This document shows positions 7,652 to 15,879 of a stretch of DNA of 38,492 nucleotides, piece after piece. The notes beneath the pieces were generated by a model. That model saw only the letters and a program-made list of their open reading frames with translations. It was not told where the DNA came from and searched no databases. Origin of the DNA: Pirellulales bacterium (GTDB taxonomy: Bacteria; Planctomycetota; Planctomycetia; Pirellulales; Thermoguttaceae); the NCBI GenBank assembly GCA_013360685.1, contig JABWBD010000020.1, forward strand, positions 1 through 38,492, written 5' to 3'. Both the position numbers and the translations under genes were made by a program. How positions within the stretch are numbered: the first letter of the stretch is position 1; the number at the start of each line of letters is the position of its first letter.

Positions 7652-8578
7652 CTACCTGGCGACCAAGAGAGTCTTTCCGGGCAGCGGCATCTTGCTCACG
7701 GCTTTTCGCAGCCGAGCGTCGATTTCCTCGGTCAGAGGCAGCATCGGTGGACGCACTGGGCCAACCGCATGGCCTCGCAACTCCAATCCGCGTTTGATGA
7801 CCGCGATCCAGTCGGGCCGCTCGCCATCCGTGCCCACCGTGGCGATTTCCACGAACGGCAGGATCTCGTACCACATGCGGCGCGCAGCGAGGAAGTCGCC
7901 GTTGTCGATGCAGGTATGTACGAACTTCGACCAGATCTCCGGGCAGAAATTGGCCGTTCCTGAGACCCAGCCCGTGGCGCCGAATGCGAATGCGCCCAGA
8001 GCGTTGTTGTCGTGTCCATAAAACAGGTGCGCCTCGTCGCCCAAAGGCATTCGCAGCCGCGCGATGGTGTAAGGATCGGAGTCGGCATCCTTGAGGTACT
8101 GCACGATGCCCTCGCGGTACAGTCGCTCCAGCAACTCCACGGAAAGCCGCACGCCCGTCACCGGTGGGTTGTTGTAGACCATGATCGGAATGGAGATCGC
8201 GGCGCGCACTGCCTTGAAATGGGCATACAACTCCCGCTGTGTGTGCACCTGGTACCAGGGCGAGATCAGCAGAATTCCGTCGTAGCCCAGACGCTCGGCA
8301 AATCGGCAGCGCTCGATGGTGTGGCGCGTCGACATCCAGGCCCCGCCGGCCAGGAGCGGCACGCGGCCGGCTGCCTGCTCGCGGACGATCCCCAACACCC
8401 CCTCCCATTCCTCGCGGCTGAGGTTCATGAACTCGCCGGTGCTGGAGCCCGCGCAGAGGCCGTCCGAGCCGCCCTCGATCATGAAGTCGATATGATCGCG
8501 CATCCGCTGCTCGTCCAAGTTGCCCTGTTCGTCGAAGGCGGTAATCAGAGGGGGATACAGACCGCGGAACTCTTTCAT
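7652..8578 (-). CDS. DHDPS/N-acetylneuraminate lyase family aldolase
   Basis: 308 aa, the usual family length (290-310). ATG 8578 is preceded by GGAGAG at 6 nt. It is a class I aldolase TIM barrel with GSSTGEF (residues 44-50) in place of the pyruvate-binding GxTGE loop, Tyr135 in VYNNPPVTG and Schiff-base Lys163 in YLKDADSD. These are the catalytic residues of the DapA/NanA superfamily. The family cleaves or forms 2-keto acids with pyruvate. As the first gene of a set with a sialidase-like protein and an organic-anion carrier, a catabolic lyase for N-acetylneuraminate or another 2-keto-3-deoxy sugar acid is more likely than lysine synthesis. The exact substrate is not readable. Confidence 0.9.
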   Translation of the reverse strand: MKEFRGLYPPLITAFDEQGNLDEQRMRDHIDFMIEGGSDGLCAGSSTGEFMNLSREEWEGVLGIVREQAAGRVPLLAGGAWMSTRHTIERCRFAERLGYDGILLISPWYQVHTQRELYAHFKAVRAAISIPIMVYNNPPVTGVRLSVELLERLYREGIVQYLKDADSDPYTIARLRMPLGDEAHLFYGHDNNALGAFAFGATGWVSGTANFCPEIWSKFVHTCIDNGDFLAARRMWYEILPFVEIATVGTDGERPDWIAVIKRGLELRGHAVGPVRPPMLPLTEEIDARLRKAVSKMPLPGKTLLVAR

Positions 8579-8690
8579 CGTGTCTCTCCAACAGTTTGTA
8601 CAATTCCCTGTGCAGGTCGCCTGGCACGCTGCCGTGATGATTCAGTCTTGGTCACTCGTTCGTTGCCCCACGCAACCACATTACACGGCC

Positions 8691-9092
8691 CTAGGGGCGT
8701 GAAGTCCTCGGCACGTCAAAGTCGTAGACGCTATCCTCCACGGGCAAATTCACCTTGAGCTGGTACGGAGGAAAGAGCGAATTGTCGACGTCCGGCGATT
8801 CCGGCCGCGTGCCGTCGGTGGCGGTGATCGTCGCGATGTGAGGACCGCCGATATGTCCTCTGCCGTCCCGGGTCTGAAAACTTCCGTCAGAAATATCGGC
8901 CACGCCCGCCGGCCCCGAGTTCCCCTTCGCGGTGTCCGGTTCGAGCAGGATGCTGCCAAATGGGATCGGCTGATCTCCGTAGGTGGCCTGGCCGGAGAGG
9001 CGGAAGGTGGGCGGACCATCGGGTTGGCCGCATCCGCCACACCAAACAGCGGCAGTCAGGACGATCCCTGCAAACCGGTTGAGAGAAAGGAT
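8691..9092 (-). CDS. Small planctomycete-type lipoprotein, 5' end lost or unusual
   Basis: The readable protein begins around ILSLNRFAGIVLTAAVWCGGCG, a lipoprotein signal with its Cys after Val-Trp, followed by about 110 aa resembling planctomycete transthyretin-like small lipoproteins (SGQATYGDQPIPFGSILLEPD, then IATITATDG, ending YDFDVPRT). No ATG, GTG or TTG lies in frame at the proper place: the codon where a start is expected (9092) is ATC, and the frame runs on upstream through antisense of the AraC remnant. Either the start was destroyed at the junction near 9095 or a non-standard start is used. It is probably anchored in the membrane facing the periplasm. Confidence 0.55.
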   Translation of the reverse strand: MLSLNRFAGIVLTAAVWCGGCGQPDGPPTFRLSGQATYGDQPIPFGSILLEPDTAKGNSGPAGVADISDGSFQTRDGRGHIGGPHIATITATDGTRPESPDVDNSLFPPYQLKVNLPVEDSVYDFDVPRTSRP

Positions 9093-9103
9093 ATATTGCC
9101 AAG

Positions 9104-9400
9104 ATGAGTCCGGGCCACTTGGCGCGGCTCTTTCGCCGCGAGCGCGGCATGAGTTTCGGCGACTACCTGCGAGAATTGCGGTTGCGCAAAGCCGCCGAAT
9201 TGCTGTCGCGAACGGCGGCGCCCGTGCAACGCATCGCCGCACGCGTCGGTTACAAGGATCCTTCGCGATTCGCCTCCCATTTCCGCCGCCGCTTCGGTCT
9301 GACCCCGCGGGAGTTCCGCATGCGGTTTGGAAAGGCGGAAATGCTGCTGGACTTTTCCCATCCGGACCAGGGCATGCCGACGGCGACGATCGACCGCTAG
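9104..9400 (+). pseudogene. AraC-family regulator, C-terminal DNA-binding remnant
   Basis: 98 codons from ATG 9104, matching only the last part of an AraC domain: MSPGHLARLFRRERG (end of the first helix-turn-helix), DYLRELRLRKAAELL, and the second helix-turn-helix VQRIAARVGYKDPSRF with FGLTPREFR. The first helix of the domain and the whole sensor domain are missing. Upstream in frame is a TGA three residues before a sequence unlike AraC. The normal C-terminus suggests a 5'-truncated gene, not a natural short regulator. It is not expected to bind DNA properly. Confidence 0.75.
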
Positions 9401-9483
9401 CGGTATGGCTCACGTGCCGATTCCATTGCAGAAAGCCCGCGAAACACACTTTCGCAGTCCTCACTGCCCTGCTGCTCGCCCCG

Positions 9484-9855
9484 TTACTCCGCCCGTCCGC
9501 TGGTTCCGCCCCAGCAGATCAGACGAAAACCTCGCGGGGGCAGCAGAATATCCACGGTTTCTGCCAAGGCATACGTCTTCCCCGGTTCCCAGGCGTCGTG
9601 CCCCCGGCCTCCCGGCTGAACGCCGAGCTCGGCCAGATCCAGGCGCAATTGGACCGCTTCTTCCTTGTCCGTGTCGTTGAGCACCGCCAGCAGCATCTTG
9701 CCGCCCTTGGTATAGGCCGACGCCATGATCCGGCAGGACTTCGGATGAACCAGATTGACAGCGCCCTGTTCCCAATACGGATGAAACATGACCTTCTCGT
9801 CCCAGCCCAAAACGTCCTGCGCCGCCCAGATCGTCTCTCGCAAGGCGAGAGACAC
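9484..9855 (-). pseudogene. Glycosidase C-terminal remnant
   Basis: 123 codons ending in a natural stop. The sequence (WDEKVMFHPYWEQGAV, SAYTKGGKMLLAVLNDTD, LPPRGFRLICW) looks like the C-terminal barrel end and beta-sandwich of a large planctomycete glycoside-hydrolase-like protein (DUF6067-type). It starts at a GTG right after an in-frame TAG, with no signal peptide or catalytic domain, so the first several hundred residues are missing. It converges on the AraC remnant 84 bp away. The family name is from recollection of sequence style and is less certain than the truncation. Confidence 0.6.
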
Positions 9856-9880
9856 TCTTGGCTATCCCTCCAAGAAACGC

Positions 9881-9911
9881 CGAGAGCCGCCCTTGCCAAA
9901 GGCGGCCCTCG
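9881..9911 (-). terminator. Hairpin after the PDZ gene (weak terminator candidate)
   Basis: The arms 9881-9891 and 9901-9911 pair at 10 of 11 positions with a 9-nt loop, 38 bp downstream of the PDZ-gene stop. Only a poor T-rich stretch follows on the minus strand, so termination may be inefficient or Rho-assisted. Confidence 0.35.
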
Positions 9912-9948
9912 GAAACGGCACCGCGTTGGAACTCATTGGACCTACCGC

Positions 9949-10368
9949 TCAGTTTGCCGAACTCCACACGCCCGATCCGCTCGACCAGGCATTGCCGATC
10001 ACCGGCCCGGGCGGCCAGGACGCCGAGACCGTGTTGTGCGGCCAGCGGCAATTGCGGATCGTCAGCGTGAAGTAACCTGATCCGCCCAGGAGCGACTGGT
10101 GCGCCCCGTAATAGGTCAACGGGTAGCCGTTGACGTGAGTGATGATGTCGCCATACTCCAGCCCGAGTCGATGCGCCGGGCTGCCAGGATACACGTACTC
10201 GACATAGTAGCCCTGGACGGGCCACTGGACAAACTGGAAGTTGATGCCCAGCCGCGGCGGATTGGGGTTGAAATAGTAGGCCGGCTGGTCCGCGACGGCC
10301 TGCGAGCCAACGCAGCCGGCTGCCAGGAGGGTGAGGACCATTGCAGTCCGTCGAATCAACGTGGTCAT
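9949..10368 (-). CDS. PDZ-domain lipoprotein
   Basis: 139 aa from ATG 10368 (AAGGAA upstream); an ORF start at 10413 has no support. It has a lipoprotein signal with lipobox LAAGC (Cys19). Residues about 35-105 form a PDZ domain: LGINFQFV, VEYVYPGSPAHRLGLEYGDIITHV as the typical carboxylate loop/strand, and FTLTIRN at the end. Small PDZ lipoproteins are common in Planctomycetes and presumably bind protein termini in the periplasm. It lies 51 bp after the kinase gene on the same strand, so co-transcription is likely. The Ser/Trp/Gly-rich tail (SSGSGVWSSAN) is not part of the fold. Confidence 0.85.
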   Translation of the reverse strand: MTTLIRRTAMVLTLLAAGCVGSQAVADQPAYYFNPNPPRLGINFQFVQWPVQGYYVEYVYPGSPAHRLGLEYGDIITHVNGYPLTYYGAHQSLLGGSGYFTLTIRNCRWPHNTVSASWPPGPVIGNAWSSGSGVWSSAN

Positions 10369-10419
10369 GGTGGGGTTCCTTGCATGAGGAGAGGAATTGG
10401 TGTGTCTATTCACAAATGG

Positions 10420-12111
10420 TCAAACACGCGACGCGAGCGACACGCACCCGCTCGTTTTCCGATCAGGTTTACGCATCCACTGCCGGCTCACGCGCTCGAG
10501 GTCGAGCACCCGCCGGTCGGGTTCTTTGGCGAGGCTGTCGCGGAGCACCTCGTACAGATCGCGGCCCAGACCCCGCCGAATAAGCTGCGGCGCCGGCAGC
10601 GACCACTGCGCGTGGCGCTCGACAATGCTGAGATAACTCGCCTCCGGAAAAAGGGGCCGCCCGGTGAGCATCTCGTAGGCGACGCAGCCGAACGCGAAAA
10701 GATCGGCCCGGAAGTCCACCGGCTCACCGGCGAGTTGCTCGGGCGGCATGTAGCGCGGCGTGCCCAGGAGCCGCCCTCGGCAGGTGAACTCCGGGGCGTC
10801 CATAATCCGGGCCAGGCCGAAATCCATCAGTTTCACGCGCCCGGAACCGTCCAGCATCACGTTGGATGGTTTGAGATCGCGATGACAGACGCCCTTGCGG
10901 TGCGCATACTCCAGCGCTGCGGCCAACTGCCCGAGGATGCGGCGGACCTCGTCCTCCGGCAGCCGCCCGCGGCGGATCCGTTCGTCGAGCGTCATTCCTT
11001 CGCAGAAATCCAGGACCATGAAATTCGTCCCCAGCGCCGTAAACGTGCCGCGGACCCGGCAGATGTTCCGATGGCGAAGCTTCTTGCCGATCTCCGCCTC
11101 GCGCTGGAAACGGCTGTGCAGTTCCAGGTCGTGGATGTAGCGGTGGCTCATCATCTTCAGCGCCACCCGGCGCCTCGTTTCCGAGTGCTCGGCCTCGTAG
11201 ACCACGGCCATGCCGCCGCGCCCGACGCAGCGAAGAACGTGATACCCACCGACCTCCTTGCCCACCAGGGCGTCGACCGATTGGCCGCCGAGCCGGTCTG
11301 CCACCAGCCCGCCCAGGGCGCTGCGGATCAACGGATGCCCCGCCGCGATCCGCTCAACCTCGGCAGCCGGGATTTCCAGCGAGAGAACCGCACTGGTGGC
11401 CACCACGGATGCCGTCGACATTGCGCCGCTGAGCAGGCTCATCTCGCCGAAAAGAGCCGCGGTCCGGACGGTGGCGATCGTGTGCCGATGGCCGTGCTCC
11501 TCGACTTGCACCTCGACCGTGCCGCGGACGAGCAATACAAGCCGGCGGCATGCCTCCCCTTGGCGGATCAGCCGCTCGTCCGGAGAATATGTTTTCTCCT
11601 CGGCTGCCGCGGCGAGTTCGCGAACGGCCGCCGCGGGTAGCTCCGAAAAAGGCCACGTCCGCCGGAGCGAACCGACTCGCTCTTCGGAAACACTGTCCGG
11701 ACAGACGGCTCGCGCGCGGCGTTCTGCGACCACAGGCCGACGAGAGGGTTCCGCGGCAAGGCAGACAGTCGACGGCGCCGGATCATCGTGGACTGCCTTC
11801 CATCCCGGCGGAGATTGCCCGGCCTCGGGGAGTGCGTGCTCCAACCAGAGTTCGTCGAGGACGCCGATATACTCCGGCAGGCTGCGCCGGTACCGGTCTT
11901 TTCCCAGATGCTCTCCGCGACGGCCGCGGTATTCCACATCCAGCAGGACCAGTTCCCTCAGCAGCGCCGTCCGGTCCTCCTCACCCACACGCCGGAGATA
12001 TGCGGCGACCGATGGTCTCCTGCCCGTCTTCCAGGCCGTCTCGAAACGGTCACAAAGCTTGTCAATGCGGGCCGTAACACACGGTGCTGCCGGAAGGTGG
12101 CAAGCGTTCAT
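10420..12111 (-). CDS. Ser/Thr protein kinase with N-terminal cyclic-nucleotide-binding domain
   Basis: 563 aa from ATG 12111, preceded by AGGAGA at 7 nt; longer frames back to 12213 lack a binding site. Residues 15-95 match the helical leader common in planctomycete kinases (FETAWKTGRRPSVAAYL). Residues about 155-270 form a cNMP-binding beta-roll (LIRQGEACRRLVLLVRGTVE, FGEMSLLSG as the phosphate-binding cassette). Residues about 290-540 are a Hanks kinase: glycine loop GRGGMAVVYEA, Lys319 in VALK, HRDLKPSN with Asp411, DFG Asp430 and GTPRYMPPEQ. All catalytic residues are present. No transmembrane segment follows, so it is a soluble cytoplasmic kinase probably gated by cAMP or a similar ligand. 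It is the first gene of a two-gene unit with the PDZ lipoprotein. Confidence 0.93.
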   Translation of the reverse strand: MNACHLPAAPCVTARIDKLCDRFETAWKTGRRPSVAAYLRRVGEEDRTALLRELVLLDVEYRGRRGEHLGKDRYRRSLPEYIGVLDELWLEHALPEAGQSPPGWKAVHDDPAPSTVCLAAEPSRRPVVAERRARAVCPDSVSEERVGSLRRTWPFSELPAAAVRELAAAAEEKTYSPDERLIRQGEACRRLVLLVRGTVEVQVEEHGHRHTIATVRTAALFGEMSLLSGAMSTASVVATSAVLSLEIPAAEVERIAAGHPLIRSALGGLVADRLGGQSVDALVGKEVGGYHVLRCVGRGGMAVVYEAEHSETRRRVALKMMSHRYIHDLELHSRFQREAEIGKKLRHRNICRVRGTFTALGTNFMVLDFCEGMTLDERIRRGRLPEDEVRRILGQLAAALEYAHRKGVCHRDLKPSNVMLDGSGRVKLMDFGLARIMDAPEFTCRGRLLGTPRYMPPEQLAGEPVDFRADLFAFGCVAYEMLTGRPLFPEASYLSIVERHAQWSLPAPQLIRRGLGRDLYEVLRDSLAKEPDRRVLDLERVSRQWMRKPDRKTSGCVSLASRV

Positions 12112-12302
12112 CGTCGTTTCTCCTGTGATTCCTGCCCTTGGTATGGCCGCCGGCCACTGCGGGCCGACAGAAAAACCGCCCGGGTCGAGAACCAGAGCGC
12201 CGGCTCCGCACACAAGCGGACTGACTCCGAGCCAAACACCGGCCAGCTTCCGGAAAAACGCGTATAGCCGAGGTGCCCGGCCGCGCTTCTTGAACCGCGC
12301 AC

Positions 12303-12337
12303 AAAAAAAGGCCGCCGGAAACTGGATTCCGGCGGCC
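12303..12337 (-). terminator. Rho-independent terminator after the Gly/Tyr-rich gene
   Basis: On the minus strand a perfect 11-bp stem GGCCGCCGGAA/TTCCGGCGGCC with a 6-nt loop is followed at once by seven T. It lies about 30 nt past the stop of the small exported protein gene and separates it from the kinase unit. Confidence 0.92.
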
Positions 12338-12367
12338 GGGAGGGGAAGGAACGACGCGTGCGTCGGA

Positions 12368-12673
12368 TCAATAACCCCAGTAGGGATACGGCTTCTGCGT
12401 CTGCCAGGGCATCGGCTTGAACGACTGGAACTGATACGGCTTGACCGGGGTCTGCCACTGGCACTGCTGCTGGAACTGGAACGGCTTCACCTGGTAGCCC
12501 TGGTAGCCGCCTTGGTAGCCTTGGTAGCCACCCTGATAGCCGTAAGAGCCGCCGCCGTAGTAGGCTGGCCCTTGCCCGGGGAAGTAGCCCCCGCCGGCGA
12601 GTGCATGGGAAGCGAAACCGCCGATCAGGGCCACGGCGAGCACGACGGCAGCGAGTCGGAGCAACGTTTTCAT
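12368..12673 (-). CDS. Small exported Gly/Tyr/Gln-rich protein
   Basis: 101 aa. ATG 12673 is preceded by AAGGAG at 7 nt. There is a clear signal peptide (MKTLLRLAAVVLAVALIGG, cleavage after SHALA). The mature 75 residues are low-complexity: GGGYFPGQGP, tandem YQGGYQGYQ units at about residues 46-61, then aromatic/Gln/Pro-rich KPFQFQQQ and KPYQFQ. No cysteine pair or enzyme fold is visible. Such proteins may coat the cell surface or act as adhesive or matrix proteins; this is inference. It is a monocistronic unit with its own strong terminator, which suggests substantial expression. Confidence 0.8.
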   Translation of the reverse strand: MKTLLRLAAVVLAVALIGGFASHALAGGGYFPGQGPAYYGGGSYGYQGGYQGYQGGYQGYQVKPFQFQQQCQWQTPVKPYQFQSFKPMPWQTQKPYPYWGY

Positions 12674-13101
12674 CAGACATCTCCTTGAGATTGGGGGGGT
12701 GATTTGATTTCCTTCACACCCATTTCATGGCCAAGCATTGTCCGCGCCCGACAGGGATCCAAGGCAGAAAAATTGGAAAACCGCAACATTGCCCGCCAAG
12801 TCGCCCGCAGAAGCAACTCGTTCCCAGGCTCTGCCTGGAAATGCCCGCTCTTGCAGGCTCCGCCTCCACCAGTTCTCCCTTCCTCGGACGCCCCGCCGCC
12901 CGCACGAGGCCTCGAGTCGGCCTCTCCGAAGTCCAGAGGCGTTCGAGCGAAACCATCAACGCGCCCACCACTACCGGGTTGTCAAGGTCGGTAGGAAATC
13001 AGGAGATTCCCAAACTTGTCCGCCAAATCAAAATGACAACAATGACTAACGACAAAGTCCCTATCTGCCGTCACATCCCCAACCGCTGTCGAGAAAACTC
13101 G
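12674..13101. other. Intergenic region between divergent genes, with dispersed hairpin repeat
   Basis: About 430 bp. The frame of the ATPase gene is open throughout this region, but the translation (Pro/Ser/Arg-rich, no domain) looks non-coding. A short repeat lies near 12829-12872; otherwise nothing identifiable. Promoters for both divergent genes should be here, but none is clear. Confidence 0.5.
12831..12850. repeat. Short hairpin repeat of a widespread dispersed type
   Basis: CCAGGC-TCT-GCCTGG is a perfect 6-bp hairpin, followed at 12860-12872 by a second Cys-Gly-like GGCTCCGCC motif. The wording matches a family of short dispersed hairpins I have seen between genes in many bacterial genomes. 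There is only one copy in this window. Confidence 0.4.
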
Positions 13102-15693
13102 ATGAGTGCGAACCCCGAAACTACCCAACCTCCAGCGACCGACAACTCTCCTCCCACCCGCACCAGGTCCGGCGGCCCCTGGGAGCGGATCGACTTGCCA
13201 ATCCGTGGGATGAGCTGCGCGGGCTGCGCCCATCGCGTTGAGCAAGGCCTGTCTACTACCCCGGGCGTTCGCAAGGCCGGCGTCAACTTCGCCACTGGCA
13301 AGGCCACGGTCGAGTACGATCCGAATCTCACCGGCGTCCGGCAGTTTGTCGAGCGCGTCAAAGAAATTGGCTACGACACGGCGGATACGGCGAGAGCGGA
13401 TTTCGTGGTGGACGACTCGGCCCGCTCGGCCGGGTCATCCGCGCCCTTGGAGGACCACCTGCGGTCGCTGCCTGGCGTTGTTGACGCGACACTCAACCTG
13501 GGAACGATGGAGGTCCGAGTCGAGTATTTCCCGGGGACGCTCGGCGTGGGCGACATCCGCCGGCAGATCAAGTCGTTCGGCCACCGTGTCGCGGAAACGC
13601 CCCCGGACATTGCCCAGGCCGGGCTTGAAGACGTCGAGCAAGCCGCCCGCGCCGCCGAGTACCGCGATCTTCGCCGCAAGTTCTGGATCGCTGCAGTCCT
13701 TTCCCTGCCGGTGCTCGTCATCGCCATGTCGCACGGGAGGATCGCATGGTTGGATTTCCCGGGTGTCAACTGGTTGCAGTTGCTGCTCGCCACGCCCGTT
13801 GTGTTGTACTGCGGGGCGCAGTTCTATCGCGGCGCATGGGCCGCTTTCCGCTACCGCGCGGCGGACATGAACACCCTGATCGCCGTTGGCACCGGAGCAG
13901 CCTATCTCTACTCGGTCGCGGCAACGATCGCTCCGGGGTTCTTCGCCCGCGCCGTCGCCGGCGGCGCCCACCACGCCGGCCAAGTCTTGGTGCCGGTCTA
14001 CTTCGAGGCCGCCGGCGTGATCATTGCTCTGATCCTCCTGGGGCGGATGCTCGAATCGCGGGCCAAGGGCCGCACCGGCGAGGCCATTCGCCGCCTCATG
14101 GGCCTGCAGGCCAAAACGGCGCGCGTGCTGCGCGACGGCGCCGAGAAAGACATCCCGGTTGAAGAGGTTGTGCCCGGCGATCTGGTCGTTGTCCGCCCCG
14201 GCGAAAAGATCCCGGTGGACGGAACGGTCGAGGAAGGGGCCTCGGCCGTCGACGAGTCGATGCTCACCGGCGAGAGCCTGCCGGTTGAAAAGCAGCCGGG
14301 CGATGAAGTCTTCGGGGCAACGCTCAACCGGACCGGATCGTTCCGCTTCCGCGCCACCAAGGTTGGCCGCGACACGGCCCTCCAGCAGATCGTCCGTCTT
14401 GTCCAGGAGGCCCAGGGGTCCAAGGCGCCCATTGCCCGGCTGGCCGACGTGATCAGCGGCGTTTTCACGCCGGTCGTCCTGTGCATTGCCGTGGCGACCT
14501 TCGTGATCTGGTTTGTGGCCGCCGCACCGGAGGTTAGGTTCACGATGGCCCTGGTGAACTTCGTGTCGGTCCTCATCATCGCTTGCCCGTGCGCCTTGGG
14601 CCTGGCTACGCCCACGGCGATCCTGGTCGGCACCGGGCGCGGCGCGGAAAACGGAGTGCTCATCAAGGGCGGCGAAGCCTTGGAGACGGCCCATAAGCTC
14701 CAGAGCATTGTGCTCGACAAGACCGGGACCATTACCCGCGGTGAGCCGGCGCTGACCGATCTTGTGCCGCAGGACGGCCTCGCCGAACCGGACCTGCTCC
14801 GATGGGCAGCTTCCGCCGAACGGGGCAGCGAACACCCGCTGGGCGAGACCATCGTCCGCGCGGCCCTGGACCGGGGCCTCGCACTGGCCGAGCCGACCGG
14901 ATTCAAGGCCATCGCCGGGCACGGCATTGAAGTGAACGTCGAGGGGCGGCAGCTCCTGCTCGGCAATGCCCGGCTGATGCGCCAACGGAGCATCCTTCTC
15001 GATGACCCTGCCCAGCGCCGCGCGGCAGAACTGGCCTCGGCGGGCAAGACGCCCATGTTCGTCGCCGCCGACGGCAGGCTGGCCGGCGTGATCGCCGTCG
15101 CCGATCCAGTCAAACCCGGATCGAAGGGAGCGATTGCCACGATGCGGGCCATGGGGCTGGAAGTGGTGATGGTCACCGGCGACAACCACCGCACCGCGGA
15201 AGCCGTGGCGAAGCAAGTCGGTATCGACCGGTTCTACGCCGAGATCCTGCCCGAGGGAAAGGTCGAGCAGATCAAGCGACTCCAGCACGAGCACAAGATC
15301 GTCGGCATGGTGGGCGACGGGATCAACGACGCGCCCGCCCTGGCCCAGGCAGACATCGGCATCGCCATCGGCACGGGGACGGACGTGGCCATGGAAGCCT
15401 CCGACATAACCTTGATTCGCGGCGATCTCGGCGGAGTGGTGACCGCCATCGCACTTTCCCGCGCGACGATCCGCACGATCCGCCAGAACCTGTTCTGGGC
15501 TTTTGTCTACAACGTGATCGGCATCCCGCTGGCCGCCGGCCTTTTCTATCCGCTGTTCGGCTGGCTCTTGTCGCCGGTGTTTGCCAGTGCCGCCATGAGC
15601 CTCTCCAGCGTGTCGGTCGTCGTGAACAGTCTCCGTCTTCGCAATTTCAAGCCGGCGCCGGCCGGGAGGTCTGAGCCATGTCTTCCGGCATGA
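13102..15693 (+). CDS. Copper-type P1B heavy-metal translocating ATPase
   Basis: 863 aa from ATG 13102; the frame is open back to 12727, but the N-terminal extension is Pro/Ser-rich and unlike the family. There is a weak GAGAAA upstream. Residues 30-95 form a heavy-metal-associated domain with GMSCAGC (Cys39, Cys42). Residues 105-170 form a second one with no cysteine pair. Eight membrane segments follow. CPC (Cys495-Pro-Cys497) in TM6, TGES in the actuator loop, phosphorylation motif DKTGT (Asp539), HP (His578-Pro579) and GDGINDAP (738-745) are all intact. CPC with a CxxC metal domain points to Cu+ (or Ag+) export. No regulator or chaperone gene adjoins; the neighbour is a convergent Nramp-like transporter. 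Confidence 0.95.
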   Translation: MSANPETTQPPATDNSPPTRTRSGGPWERIDLPIRGMSCAGCAHRVEQGLSTTPGVRKAGVNFATGKATVEYDPNLTGVRQFVERVKEIGYDTADTARADFVVDDSARSAGSSAPLEDHLRSLPGVVDATLNLGTMEVRVEYFPGTLGVGDIRRQIKSFGHRVAETPPDIAQAGLEDVEQAARAAEYRDLRRKFWIAAVLSLPVLVIAMSHGRIAWLDFPGVNWLQLLLATPVVLYCGAQFYRGAWAAFRYRAADMNTLIAVGTGAAYLYSVAATIAPGFFARAVAGGAHHAGQVLVPVYFEAAGVIIALILLGRMLESRAKGRTGEAIRRLMGLQAKTARVLRDGAEKDIPVEEVVPGDLVVVRPGEKIPVDGTVEEGASAVDESMLTGESLPVEKQPGDEVFGATLNRTGSFRFRATKVGRDTALQQIVRLVQEAQGSKAPIARLADVISGVFTPVVLCIAVATFVIWFVAAAPEVRFTMALVNFVSVLIIACPCALGLATPTAILVGTGRGAENGVLIKGGEALETAHKLQSIVLDKTGTITRGEPALTDLVPQDGLAEPDLLRWAASAERGSEHPLGETIVRAALDRGLALAEPTGFKAIAGHGIEVNVEGRQLLLGNARLMRQRSILLDDPAQRRAAELASAGKTPMFVAADGRLAGVIAVADPVKPGSKGAIATMRAMGLEVVMVTGDNHRTAEAVAKQVGIDRFYAEILPEGKVEQIKRLQHEHKIVGMVGDGINDAPALAQADIGIAIGTGTDVAMEASDITLIRGDLGGVVTAIALSRATIRTIRQNLFWAFVYNVIGIPLAAGLFYPLFGWLLSPVFASAAMSLSSVSVVVNSLRLRNFKPAPAGRSEPCLPA

Positions 15694-15879
15694 ACGCACT
15701 CGCACTTTCCCGCGGCACCGCTCGATCCGGCCAGGCAAGCGGCACTGGATGCCACGCGGACGAAGAGCCGTGACGGTCCAGGCGGCGCCGGGAGGACATC
15801 GTGCAGACGTCTTGCCGCGATTCTCTTGGAACGGGCTACACCAGTGGGCAGCCTGGGCTGACTCCAATGGCAACAATCG

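Larger units (their letters stand above)
9095..9865. mobile_element. 771-bp block of two 5'-truncated genes with imperfect terminal inverted repeats
   Basis: ATTGCCAAGA (9095-9104) and the inverted ATAGCCAAGA (9865-9856) bound a block that holds only the 3' ends of two convergent genes, an AraC regulator and a glycosidase. Both are cut at or just inside the block ends. The adjoining lipoprotein gene lacks its start at the left border. No target-site duplication is evident, and a 9-of-10 match could be chance. It may instead be a deletion, translocation or assembly scar. Confidence 0.3.

Noticed and set aside
12727..13101. 125-codon N-terminal extension of the P1B ATPase
   Set aside because: The composition is Pro/Ser/Arg-rich, unlike the family, and it contains a dispersed hairpin repeat.
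13435..15876. An 813-codon minus-strand frame opposite the ATPase gene
   Set aside because: It is a GC-driven shadow; the plus strand carries all the P-type ATPase motifs.
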